Shown here piece by piece: positions 1 through 12,800 of a stretch of DNA of 64,000 bases; position 1 is the stretch's first letter; every line of letters begins with the position of its first letter. A program made the translations under genes and the position numbers. A model generated the notes under the pieces. It saw only the letters and a list, made by a program, of their open reading frames with translations, ran no database searches and was not told the origin of the DNA. The DNA comes from Stercorarius parasiticus. Taxonomy: Eukaryota > Chordata > Aves > Charadriiformes > Stercorariidae. The DNA lies in assembly GCA_013396915.1 (NCBI GenBank), contig VWZL01004590.1, forward strand, positions 632,899 to 696,898, written 5' to 3'.

Positions 1-433
1 CTGCCTAATGGAAGCGATCATGAGAGTAAGTCTTGTGAGGAGCGGCTGAGGGAGCTGGGGGTGTTCCGCCTGGAGCAAAGGAGGCTGAGGGGAGACCTTC
101 TCGCTCTCTACAGCTCCCTGAAAGGAGGGGGGAGCCAGGGGGGGTCGGGCTCTTCTCCCAGGGAACAGGCCATGGGACAAGACGAAACGGCATCAAGTTG
201 CGCCAGGGGAGGTTTAGGATGGATATTAGGAAAAATTTTTACACTGAAAGGGTTATTAAGCATTGGATCAGGCTGCCCAGGGCAGTGGTTGAGTCACCAC
301 CCCTGGAGGTTTTCAAAAGACGAGCAGACGTGGTACTTAGAGATATGGTTTAGTGATGGTTTTTGTCAGAGTTAGGTTGATGGTTGGACTCGATGATCTG
401 AAAGGTCCCTTCCAACCTGGGCAATTCTGTGAT
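1..433 (+). mobile_element. CR1 LINE fragment, 3' end, antisense to CACHD1
   Basis: The stretch reads as the 3' part of a chicken-repeat-1 LINE: the GGCTGAGGGAGCTGGGGGTG and GGAGACCTTCTCGCTCTCTA blocks, the GGATATTAGG block, and the 3' terminus GGTCCCTTCCAACC followed by AATTCTGTGAT. Both GC-rich and AT-rich parts carry scattered substitutions, so it looks moderately old. It is cut by the left window edge, so its 5' limit is unknown. It lies in intron 16. Confidence 0.93.
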
Positions 434-788
434 CCCTCTCCTGCTCCCGGGTCCTTGTCTCGCATACGTGGCATCTCATGTTCACCCAGGAGCGCATTCC
501 CAGCAATCAATCTTTTTTTCCACATGCTGTTATTATTCGTGTATCAATGAAGCTACAGAATATAAATTTATTCATATAACGTGGATTTCTGACAAGTATT
601 TCAATGTACTATTTCCACTGAATCTACACGAGGTTATACCACATTTCATCAAGACCACTTTAAAAACAGGTTTGGTTTTCAGTTCTTGCACACACAAGAG
701 TCGCTCAGCATTATTTTTCTCCTACCCAAAGCACATCTTGATCATTAAGAGTATTCTTGCTTGACACAAACCTCCAAACACAATTTAC
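1..788 (-). other. CACHD1 intron 16, partial
   Basis: Non-coding. The left 433 bases are CR1; the remainder (434-788) is unique AT-rich sequence in which I see no exon. The next CACHD1 exon must lie left of the window. Confidence 0.85.
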
Positions 789-899
789 CTGGAAGAATGG
801 ACTGTGTGACTGATGGTAACGACGTAGCCTGCCCCTCCGACATCTAAGTAGGGACCAGTAAAGGTAATTAGTCCTGGATTAGCCACCGCATGCAGGTAC
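789..899 (-). CDS. CACHD1: CACHD1 exon 16 (111 bp), second Cache region, last exon in window
   Basis: Codes [20 protein letters not shown] and [16 protein letters not shown]. The first base completes the Trp codon of exon 15, giving the family motif R-x-W-Y-x-x-[11 protein letters not shown] is the central strand of the second Cache domain (T-x-P-Y-x-D-x-x-x-G-x-x-V-T-I-S is shared across Cache proteins). Acceptor CCCTTAG, donor CAG|GTAAAT. It leaves two bases of a Ser codon for an exon left of position 1. Confidence 0.96.
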
Positions 900-3800
900 C
901 TAAGGGCAGACAAAAGAAACACTCATAATTAGAGAAAAAGGGTTATTGTAAACTTTAAGATAGTATCCTTGATTTTTGCAAAACACAGACAAACATTGAG
1001 TTCTGCACACTATGAATGATGTGCTACCAAATTAACGTTTCTTAATATTAACCAAGTGCCTATGTATGATTAGGACCCGGACCTAAAACAGACTTGCTCA
1101 ATAAATGGTTCCTCAGTACATACAACTCCATTAAAAAAAGCTCAATTTACTTCTGCACAGGATACGTTTAACGTCACTGTAGACATTTTTCCCCAGAAAA
1201 ACGTATGACTTCGTGCCAGTGGAGTCTCAAACTCAAAGCGAACACTGACAAAATTCTGATGTTGCAAACGCAGGAGAAGGGACGTCCTACAGGCAGAATT
1301 CACACATGAAAATCTGGAAAGATGTCAGAAAGCGATTACGAATCACAATCTCTTTTAAAACTTACTGTCAACATAAACTGAGCCACAGTCGTGTCAACTA
1401 TCTTCCCACTGTCATAAGAAGGTTTATAAAACATTCCAACTGTTGGAAACACCTCTGTGTATGAAAAAGCGATTACTTTGCTTTCCGGTATAGTAACCCA
1501 TGACTCTGGGCTGCACTCTGAAAGTGACTGAATTCTACTTCATTACTAGTGCTTGTTTGCATCTTCTTTCCACAACAGTGCCCTTTGCCTTTACATAAAA
1601 AAATAAGACACTGTGGCCTGCTGCACATGGAGGTCTCTACAAAACCATGGTTTGAGAAAGTCAGCGAAGTGTAAAAGCCGGGGGGGGGGGAAATAACCCT
1701 CCCAAAACCGATAATGAAAATAATTTGAGAGCTTTTAAAATGGGGAGAAGGGATTGTAAAAGTGCATTCAGTTGATTTGGAACACGAATGCGCCCTGTTT
1801 ATCTCACGACAAAAGAGAGCGCAAAATTCCATCAGCGCATCTGTCGGCAAAAACACAAATAGCAACAAAAAGGGAAGAAAACCTGATGAAAAGCTAATCA
1901 GTAGCTGCGGTAATGAGTTTTTTCAGGGAAAACATGGATCAGGAGAGGTACAGAATGGCCAATGCCAGCAGCAATTCCGAGCCTTCCCCGTAGAGCCGGA
2001 GGGCTGGGACGCGGTGCCGGCTCGTGCCTTTCCTGGTGTCACTGTGTGGCAGCACCTGGGTGACTCCTCTCAACAAAACACACTGCAGAGCGCTCTCATC
2101 TCTCAGGCTCTCACTTGTAATGTATACAAATATCTTCCCAAATCGGATGCTAGCGCATCATTAATAGCGCACAGTCGAGCCAGCAATTTCCTACTCTAAA
2201 TTAGCACGGAAACATGCTGTAAACAAACAAACAAAAAGACTAAAATACTAACAACCAAAAATGGCACAAAGAGCTGAAAATGCTCCTCAATCAGCTAATC
2301 CCTAAAGGGGATGCTCATTTTCTGCATATTTATATTCCCATCAGCCACAGCAGGGATATGAAACAGAAACTATCGCTTAAAATAAAAAGGCTTGAGATTA
2401 GAACCAATAAAGGCTTTAACTAGCTGTATTTAAGCACCGAGCCTTTTACCCACGATGAAAACATTTCCAGTTAAATAGTTTATATAGCTGGCCGTAAAAA
2501 AAACCCCAGGCTATGAAATCGATCCCAAATATTTTCCTTCTTGCCCTCCAAGATTATCCAAAGCTTTGATAACAGGACCCTAAAAAACTCACCATTGTCT
2601 CCTGGTGGGATCAAATGCTTTGTCCATGAGGGAACCGGGATAAATTCGGAGCACCCCATTGGGGGTTGCTATGTAACGGCGCACAATATAACTGTTCAGG
2701 CTACTAATTTCCATTTGTGTCATCCATTCATCTGTGACGTGACTGGTAGCCATTACTTCATTTCTGACAGAGAACTGCAAAACAAAGGCGGACCTAGCAG
2801 GGTTCCTCTAAGACTTGCATGAAAAGATAATAAGCTGCTCGCGGGGTTTCCCAAAGAGCGATCAGAGATCATCTAAACTCAATTACTTGTTTAAAGTCTT
2901 CTCACACCAGACGGATCTGGCACATTCCAAGCAAAGGAAAAGCTTATTATAATGAAATACTGTTGTCGTTATCTCTGCGGCTTTTAAGAGTTTGCTTTTT
3001 TACTTTACATAAATATAAATAGTGCTCCACTTGCACACAAAATAGAAATTTCTCATTCCTAAGAACACAAAGATACTTCTGCGAAGAATTTGCCGTAGCT
3101 TTAATTTTTCCGGTGTTTATTTCAATAGCTGCTTGTCAACTTTTTCCCCCCCTATCAGGGAGGAAGCCCTCTCCTTCCTCTCTCCACTCTTCTGGGCCTT
3201 GCAGCCCACGGCCGTCTCTCCAGGCATGGGAACACCGCTCCAAACCCCCACTCCAGAACCCTGTGAGCATCAGGAGACGGATGGTTCAGCTAGTCCCCTC
3301 CTGGATGAAGGTGCTGGACATGAGGAACCTAAGGTCTCCGGGGCTGACCGGAGCGCTCAGTGCCGAGGACGTACCTTAAGGCCAGGATTGGCGATCAGGC
3401 GCGTGTTGTCGCTGAGGTACGCTGTGTAATGCTCCACCATCCGCTTCGTCTCGGGCTGGCTGAGATGTTCGTAGGGTGAAGAGAAGCTGCCTGCAGAGAG
3501 CATTACTGTAGGGCTTTCTGAAAAAAAAAAAANTATTGCACACATTGCACAGGAGACACATTCATACCACCAATGGGTATCTCCGCCTGTTCCTCCACTC
3601 TCCCACGCTTCAGTGTGCGAAGCGCGCAGCTCCTTCAGGTCACGGGTGGACTCGGAGCGAGGGCAGAAAACGTGAAGTTCTCCACTGAAACCAGAGCGTT
3701 TACCAGCACAACTTGCCTCCCCAGGCACTGACGAAACTCAAGACTGCACATCAGCTACCTTTCTTGCTTCAAAATACAAAAAGTTAGTCCACTGACTCTG

Positions 3801-6800
3801 ATCTCCACGTGTTATTTGGTAGACTTTAGTGCCCTTGTTCTCAAAGTCTAAACGATTCCTGGATTACTACTTTTAGAAAGATTACAGAAGCTGTCTTCCC
3901 TTAAGAAGAGATTTTGTGCTAAAGGAGAAATTAATTATCCGTGTCTAGGTTAGATACAGCAGAGAAAAACGAGAGTGAGCACTTTCAATTCCAGATAATG
4001 AACAAGTGGAGAACTACAAACGCAGAAGAGGGAGTTACCAATAATAGCGTAGCTCTCTGGGGTGATTTTCAAACAGACTAGAAAGTAAACTTCCATTGTG
4101 CAGAAACTGCAATATCAGACAGCTTTTTCTTTTTAAAGAGAAAAATGATTATGATGACGCAGGGCTGAAGGTTGAGAAGAATGCCTTTTCTGAATATTTG
4201 ACCCATGAAAATCCATTTCCCCATGTGTAATGGTCTCCAGAGGAAAAATCTCCCTGGAGTACATGAAGTGTTCTGCTTTTATTCACATTCCTCTAAAACA
4301 CATCACCATACAGCCAGCAACCATATGTACTGCAGTCATCACTTACGGACTTCTATTATAGTCCTTCATCTGCTTCCCAGACCAAATATTCTGATGCAAC
4401 TGCATTTTGCTTTGCATGAAGTTTTCCCACTTGTCAGCTTAGTACTGCGTTTTTTGGATATTTTCCATTTACATCGTGTCTTTCTGGATAGAAGATAATC
4501 AAGACGGGGCACCACATTAAAGAAAGAAAACCCCCTGTATTTTAAACAATCGGCAAAGCAATTTCCATAGGTTTATCAAGTTCTTCCATAACTCCTCCAG
4601 TCTAATCTCACTTCGCTATTTGTGGCACTGCAATATAGCTACGAAAATATCACAACTGTGCCACTAATCCCCCATGAGACCTTCAAACCTGGCTACAAAC
4701 AAAAGCACTTCATTCAGAACTTCTCATAATATAGCACAGATTTTAGCAAAAACCCCAAGATTAATACTTAAATATGAAAGCTTGCAACTTAGGATGCTTA
4801 TATAAGAAAATCTCTATGTTCTTAGGATATATTATGTTTTTCATGTTCTCTGTCCTTTCCAGACACCAGAACTTGTACTGCCATGGAGACTCTCCCTCTT
4901 TCCAGTAATGTTTGAGCAGCTACGGAAATGAGTCAGGTAGAGTAGAATCGGTTTAGCTTATGAAAAGCAGGAAGGCATCAGCGACCTGAGAATTTTTAAG
5001 CAGGTAAGGAAGGGTCTGGAAACCATCACGCTCCAGGAGCTCTCAGTTTCCCCCCACAGACATAACTTCTGACTTCTGGATCAGTGGTATTAAATGCTTA
5101 TGGCAGCAAAAAACTTGCCTAAATCCAAAGTCAAAAAGTAGTCCTGCACGACCAGCTGGGACTTCATCCTACTTGTGTTATTTGTCAATAAGCTGCTTTA
5201 CAGCCAAGAGAACAGAACTTTTAAGTTTGGTGACGCATCTCTCACTCTCTTCCTGCTTCACCTCTGGGAAGGTGATGGAGCAAGACTCACAGTGCATTTA
5301 TCTCGTGCTCCGATGAGCAACCTCACTGCATTCACCCACACAAGTGCTCACCATTGAGCAGGGCAGCTACGATCAACGAAGAGCTATATGAAGATAACAG
5401 CTGATTAGAAAAAAGTCAGCCTTGGAAATAAAAGCCTCTCAAGAGGAGAGTATTTCTAGTGTTTTGTAAAAAGAGTTTTATCTTCTGCTGCCGCACTCTA
5501 CAGAAACATGCACAAGGTGCTCAAGAGGAACTGCAGGAAAGCGCTTTACCTAAGGTAGCCAGCTGCTTGAAGTGCAGGCAGGCGTTCGGCTGGCCCAGCA
5601 GATCCAGCCGGTGATACAGGAGCTTGCTGCTGGGGACAGTGTTGAGATTCTTCAGCTGTTTAACAGGTATTTCTGGCTGTATCACCACCACGCACAGAAT
5701 AAAGGATGTGTCCTGGACCTGAAAAACATAGGCAAGTCATCAAACAGAAACAATGAAGTGGAGGCGGCACAGAACTTATTTTCTATTTAGCATTCATTCT
5801 CTTGTCTTTAATTGCTCATCTCGTCCAGTTCTGGAAGGCAGCACCACACTTCGCCGTGCTCTCAAGGATCACAATTCCTGCTCTGTCTGCAAACAGATCA
5901 CTCCTTTTCAAAGACGCTATCACGGGCTCGATTCTACAGAGAGAAGGACTGTGCAGATAAAACTTCCAAGCCCTATCGGCGCCCACGCAGGGTAGAGACT
6001 CGATTACAGCAGCTCAGCTCCGTACAGCCACGCTCCAGTCTGTAACTACCCTGTGTGTATCGAAGCTGCTAAGTTGTACAAAAAATACTTTTCCACATTC
6101 TACACACAGAATAAAAATATTCAGCTTTCAGGAAAAAAGACTGGATTAAGACCTCCGGTTTAGTCCTTAATTTGCAAGGATTTCTAACACTGTTTCGTGG
6201 ATAGCTTTTGAAGTGTCACTAACAGAGGAGAGGCTTCAGGTTCACAGTTGATAAAAACGCACTGGCATTCCCATTATGAAGAATACGGGCAAATCAACCG
6301 TCAAAAATAAGATTTTATCATTACCACTCTTAATTGGGTGCTGCACGTGTCACATGCTTTACTGGTTTGTATATTTTAAGGATCCTATAGTACCTCAGAC
6401 GAGCAAAACTTGGAGCTGCCCAGCTGCTCTGCAAGGGTGTTTGATATTTGATGTAGCATTACAACATTAGAAAATTAGCTCCAGACACCCTCCTATGTGA
6501 ATTTCTGTTACACAATGACAGATTTAATCTCTTAAAACTCCTCAGCTTAATCTTTTAGGCTGGATTTAACTTAATACTGTGAAATGATCCACAAGTACCC
6601 TCCTAAGTTTGTTGGCACAAAAAAGCAGCCAATTATTTCTGGCATCAGTGAAATTTACCTGGATTATATTTAACCTTTGGATTCCATTTGAAACCCTGGG
6701 TCAAGATTAGTGTTCAGATATGTTCAAAAGTTAAACTAAGGAAAGGAAGACAGGTGCTAGGCGCTCTCCGAAAGCTCTTCCAACTGGTAATAAAGCCTGT

Positions 6801-9800
6801 TGCACAGACATCATGCTCAGTTTCAATGAAAGCTTCATATAACTCATGCGTGTAAGAAAAGTGTTCAATTACAGCAAACATCGTTACTGGCTACTGATAC
6901 AGCTCTGAAACAAGATCGTATCAGAATGAGAAGCTGAAATTTTCCCAATTACGTTAATTAATGGATGGTATTACTCTGCCCCAAACACAACAACAGTATT
7001 AAGCAAAAGAATGACTTAATACCAAGCTCTGCCTCAGCACTGTACTCTGATGTGGTCTCTGGTAGGTATTTTCGTGTCACCTGGCTTGTGGTATGACATC
7101 CAGACCAGTAGAGATTTACTTCCATTGGGAAAGCACGAGTATAATCTCCGTGTGACTGTACATTACATATGTCTTATGAAATGAGCGCCTTCGTGAAGAA
7201 AGAGCACGCACGTATCCATACAGACACATCGCTGAAGCTGACACAGTAACAAACCTGAAATGGTAATTTCAGTGGTTCTTCCCTGTAACAAAAAAACTCC
7301 ACGTTCATGCACTTTCTAAGTAATTCAAACTTTTCATACTTCAATATATAGCAATACTTCGTGCTTCGCTATATTCAATACATTAATGCACTCTTCGAAA
7401 TATGAACTTACTCTATGCCATCCTGACACAGCGTCACTTTTATTCCTTACCATTTTCCAGGCGTAGCTGACGTTGTAGGCTTCTTTCCCAACTTCTCTCA
7501 GTTTGTTTAGATGCCAAGACAGCGAGGAATTCACGGGAACCGTGATGATCTGGCTGCCCAGGGGAATGCTATGTTGGCAAATATAACATACAGCATTTTA
7601 TTACACACTGAAAAAGCTCTTAAGCAAAACCCACCTACTGCACATTTATAAAAACATCACAAGACATGAAGAGATTAACTGTTACCTGTCTCAGGTGAAG
7701 GAAAAGTATACGTATGCTGAAAATGCACTCGCGTACCACCACATTTGGAGTTAAAACCCATACTCAGATTAGACAAAGGATAAAGAAAACCCCAGACCAA
7801 ATAGTGGGAAATCTTCCCGACATGGAAGAGAGACATTAGAAAGGGTATCCCCCAGACCAGCTGTGGAAACCACTGCTCAGCACATCAAATGATAAAATGA
7901 AAAAAGTTGCAGGAAAAACCAAACCACAACTGTTCTGCATTTAGGGGGATGGAGGGGAATTCCATTCGAGTATCCAGATATTGTAGGAAAAGGAACTTTA
8001 CCCTATGTTCTCTTAAAATTCCTCTAGAAATGCTTCTAGCGCCCTAAGGACTAGTAATGTTTGGCCTTGCAACTCAGATTCCTTACCTAAGGATGTTCTG
8101 TCGCACCAGCTCAAATTTAGCGATGTTCTCGTAATGGATAATATCTGTGTGAAGCGGAGGTTCAGACAGCAGGTAGGGCCTGGTAAGGGAGGGGTGCATA
8201 AGAGTGTATCCTAAAAAATAAAGACACAAACCCAAACAGTGAATGCATTATGAAAACTGAGCCCAAGATGAATATTTATAGGGGGGGAAAAAAGAATACG
8301 GTAACTACATACAGTTTTAGCAAAGGCTTAACAAATGTCAGCGAGCGAGCAATATTATCATTAAAGGTGTTGCAAACGAAGAACCAGGTAAATTGCAAAT
8401 GAAAGACGGCTTCAAGAACCAAGCAATAAAAAGAGGTTGGGATCAGAGGAAAAGAGCTGAACACACATACACACCAGTTCTGCTTTTTGCCCTACACATC
8501 TAGAAAACCTCCAACGTTACACATGCAGAAAATCCCCGCAGCGAGTCAGCATTTCCACATCAAAACTCCACTACAGAAGTTTCAAGCCATGAATCCACCT
8601 GCAATCTTCAGCAACTCTAACCAAAAAACTCCAAAACTAACCAAACAACATGCAATTATTCTTTTAATATTATGGATTACTACAGACTTCAGATTACTAC
8701 AGATTACTACAGAGAATTAAGAGTTTCCTTGTGATGGTTAGTGATCTCAGTGGGACTAGAGGAGATTATCTGAGCCAAAAAGTTACCTTTGTTATCAATG
8801 AGGAAAGTGTAGGAGCCCAAGGAGTCTTGATAATAGGTGACATCCTCCAAGATATACGCGAGATTAACATCCACTCCAACAATCCCGAGCAGCAGGTTGC
8901 CAAAGTAACAGGGTTTACTTACAGTCATTATCAGGCCTTAGAATGAGAGACATAATATAAAACCATCAGCAATAATTTCTGGTTAATTATTTTTAGAGGA
9001 AAGAGAGCACGTGCTTTGTCATTTCAACATATTATACAGTTACATTTTATATAGTATTCCTTGCTGGGATATGGACAAAAACTGGAATGCATACAGGGAA
9101 GCTGAGCAGGTTATCTGTCACGTCTGGCTGGTTTTAGTCACCCTCCCTAATCAGTCGATTTCTATGTTTCCGATAGCGACCTAAGGTGCACTTGATCAAT
9201 TTATTAAAATACACAGCACAAGCAATGTTTTGGGGTGTTTGTCAGTTTACACGTGGATGCCTTACAGATAAGAAATGCATTCGCATGAAAAAACAAAACA
9301 GTATTTTGTTCCTTTAACATCATTTAAGGCAATTTAAATAACAGGGGGAGGAGGGAGGAAGAGAATTTGTACTTGTAAAGCAACAATAGGGATGAACTGT
9401 TGCTTGTCTAGTTGTTCATTCAGAATATTAAATCTCCTCTGCTTAACTAAATCCCAGTATGGCCACTGGTACTGGGAATCATACCCGTAGTCACACACTG
9501 GTCTGAGACTCACCTTGTACCCGAGGTAAGAACTCTCACCAATACCTCATTTCTCTTACTTTCTACACCACTGCTATTTGGCAATTCAGTGACTCTCTTC
9601 CCTCAAACCAATATAAAATTCATTTGCATGTATAAGCTTTTAAGTACACTTTGATATTTATGTAAGACAAACCTCTTCTATTGCACCATTTCTAATCCTT
9701 CTGTTGCTCAAATTTTCCATTATGCTGGGATACGGCTTTGTGAGAGAGCAATAATACAGCTTAATTACCGAGGTTAGGAAACACAGAAAGTAGCGAGCAT

Positions 9801-12800
9801 TTTGACTCAGAAGAGATTTGCTCAGGAATAGTCTTAAATTTGTTTTGGGACTCAACACACAAGGCAAACGTGCGACTTAAACTCAGCAGCCCTTGAAAAC
9901 TCTGAGGGGCAATGGTTTAAACTAGAGCAGGGTAGGTTTAGATTAGACATTAGGAAGAAGTTCTTTACAATGAGGGTGGTGAGACACTGGCCCAGGTTGC
10001 CCAGAGAAGTGGTGGAGGCCCCATCCCTGGAGACATTCAAGGCCAGGCTGGATGAGGCTCTGAGCAACCTGATCTAGTTGAAGATGTCCCTGCTCATAGC
10101 AGGGGGGTTGGACTAGATGGCCTTTAAAGGTTCCTTCCAACCCAACGCATTCTATGATTCTAACCCTCAACTACTCTTACGTACTAGCCAAGACTAAGAA
10201 TATGCAAAGTCCTGAATGAAGAAATACAGAATTTCCTCAATGAAATCACCGCTGTACTTCCTAACATGACTGTGACGGTCACATCTCTGTACACAGCCCT
10301 GGAGCAGTACCGGAGGAATATCAGGTGAGCTGCCCAAGAACCCTCCAGCTCCAACCCTCCAAGCGTGTGCCCTGAGCTTTCGGAAGGGCACCAGACCCAA
10401 AGGGAAAGGAGCAGCAGCGCTGCAGCTCACAACGATGGCACTTAAGGAAGGGTTAGCTCCAATAGTGGGACCCCGGGCCGGGTGTGCGTCCAGGAGCTCT
10501 GCCAGCGCTGTGGCAGCAGCCCCAGCCCCATCCCAACCTCCTGAACCTGCCTCCGGCAAGAACCCAAATAGCATCACCCTGCAGCACATGCTTACCCTGA
10601 GCACGAATTAAACTAATTTCTGCATTTCGTACACATGTCACCTCACACACATGCTGGCACACTCCCAGAAGTCTCTATCGATATCTACACCTTCAGTCTC
10701 TCCGTAACTGGATGGAGCAGTGAGATCAGATCAAACTGAACGCACGTTTTTTGTTAACGGGGCATCTAATTTTAAGGTAAAAGGGCAGGTCCATGCACCT
10801 TGCCACCACCACAGCATAAATTAGAAACTGATGAGAGAACCACACTGTAGCCATCTGCTGCGTTAAGGTATTTTTCCGGATGCATTCACAGTCTGTGGAA
10901 AAACCATCACCAGGCTTCCACTAAATTCAGTGTATCCCGCGCTCCAGACTGGCTGGGCCACCACCAGCCAGGTCAGGCTCCCTCTTCTGCCCAGCACTGG
11001 GGGCACACCAAGTGTGCCGAAGCTAAAGGAAGAGCTAAGGATAGCAAATTCTGGACAATAATTAATACCCTGTCTTTGGGCAGTGGGGAATGGATGCTAA
11101 ACTAGGTATGACGAGCCATTGCACGCGGGGCAAAGACAGAATAAAGGGAACTCCAGCAGGAAGGATGATTTCAAAGTCACGTCCGTGGCTCCACAGCAGA
11201 GGAGGAAAGGGAGGCTCAAATGATACCAGCTTTTTCCTCTCTTCCACTGTGGGGACCTGAGTCTACCTGTAAGACGTCAAGACGTACAGAAGTACTGAAA
11301 TAACGAACGCTGCAATGGCGCAGCATGGTCACGGCTGTCGTTTCAACATGACAAGATTCCTCCCCTCAAGCACAAAGGACTTCTCTCCACAAATCAAATT
11401 ACGGGTCCAGTATACACACACACACACACACACAAACAAATTTCACCCCTGAGAATCCAACCTGAATCTATCTACTCCATGTCTTATCACCACTTTTTTC
11501 ATAACTAGACCTTCTGCTGATAAAAAAACCTGCTGGCATGAAAGGCGAATTTTATACTTGCCTTGGGAACACACCTAAAAGCATCACCTTATACGACTAC
11601 AGGATATTTGAGAGTATGTAAGCAAAGGGAACATTATCTCTTTTGTTTTTATATCTAAATTCCATGTAAGCACTTACCATCTCCCATCTCATCTGAGAAA
11701 GGCAGACTGAAGACTGCCTCATCGATCATCCGGTTGGGGAGGTTTGTATAGAAGCGGCCAACTGTGGTTTCCAGGTTACTCAGCTGGTTTAGGACCATCA
11801 TGCTTCCCTTGACCACAGGCAGGGCGGTTCGGTCCGGCACCCCGTACTTCACCGAGTTCTGCTCTGCCAGGTCCCGCAGAAAGGCCAGTTCCTTCAAACC
11901 TGTCACTCCCTCTGAAACAGAGATGCGAGAAATAGAAGCAAGGAGACAGAAGCAGCTTACTTTCCATCAAGGCTTCTGTATCTCACTCCAAAGGACTGCC
12001 AACAAAAGCAAAATGATACATACACTATACTGTAGGACAGAACATAATTATTTAAGCCGTAAGTGCCAAAAGACTAGCTTGGTTTTAGGAAAAGTAATTA
12101 GCTAGTACAAAATTTAATAAGATTGCCTCTCACATACTGTTGCACTGTGCCAAAATTCAACACGCTGTTCACGTCACCACTTTAAACAAAGATCTTTTAA
12201 CAAAGAGTTATGTGACCCATAAATCCACAGGACAGCTCTTTGTTCTCCACCGGTGGCTACTCCACATAAAGGACCAGGAACATATTATACGCCTTTGGAG
12301 ATAACAGGCTTTGTTCTTTAGCTTAAACATTAGAGTTTCACATTTTACACGAGTCTCAAGCTCAATTCCTGCGGACAAATCAAAGACTTCTGTACATATT
12401 AGGTCTCAAATGAGTATTTAAATTTACAGTCAAATGATACATCAGCTTAAGCGTTTGTTTCCTTGGCTAGAGTCCGTGTGCAATTTTTAGTAATACAGCA
12501 TATAGCCTTCTTATTGAAAATGCTCTGGTGGAAAAAGCACGGAATACCAAACTACCATGTGTGTGATCTTCATGTTTAACTTTACTCGTAAATTGGGTCC
12601 TAAGTTATCAAAGCACTTCAGATTACGTTTGATGTTACGTTCACGGCTCCTTGGCTAATGACTGGACTAAAAGTCACGTATACTCTCATTTTGCTGCACC
12701 AGGAAACACGGGCAGCGTCAGGAAAGTCTACAGTTGCAATAATTATCAAATTTAATTCAGTCTGGTTGCCATTAGGCAATGTAGGCAACAATAGTTTATA

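Larger units (their letters stand above)
8937..11677 (-). other. CACHD1 intron 9
   Basis: 2741 bp between exons 9 and 10, holding the CR1 copy at 9903-10161 and a CA microsatellite. The 10320-10560 part is GC-richer than its surroundings without a recognisable feature. Confidence 0.85.

Noticed and set aside
5550..5718. Transmembrane segment in exon 13 (FILCVVVI)
   Set aside because: Only about eight hydrophobic residues, flanked by polar residues, in a position that corresponds to a Cache beta strand in this family.
10320..10660. GC-rich patch with a minus-strand frame (10194-10604) as an extra exon
   Set aside because: Exons 9 and 10 join in phase without it, and the encoded residues do not match CACHD1 or any family I recognise.
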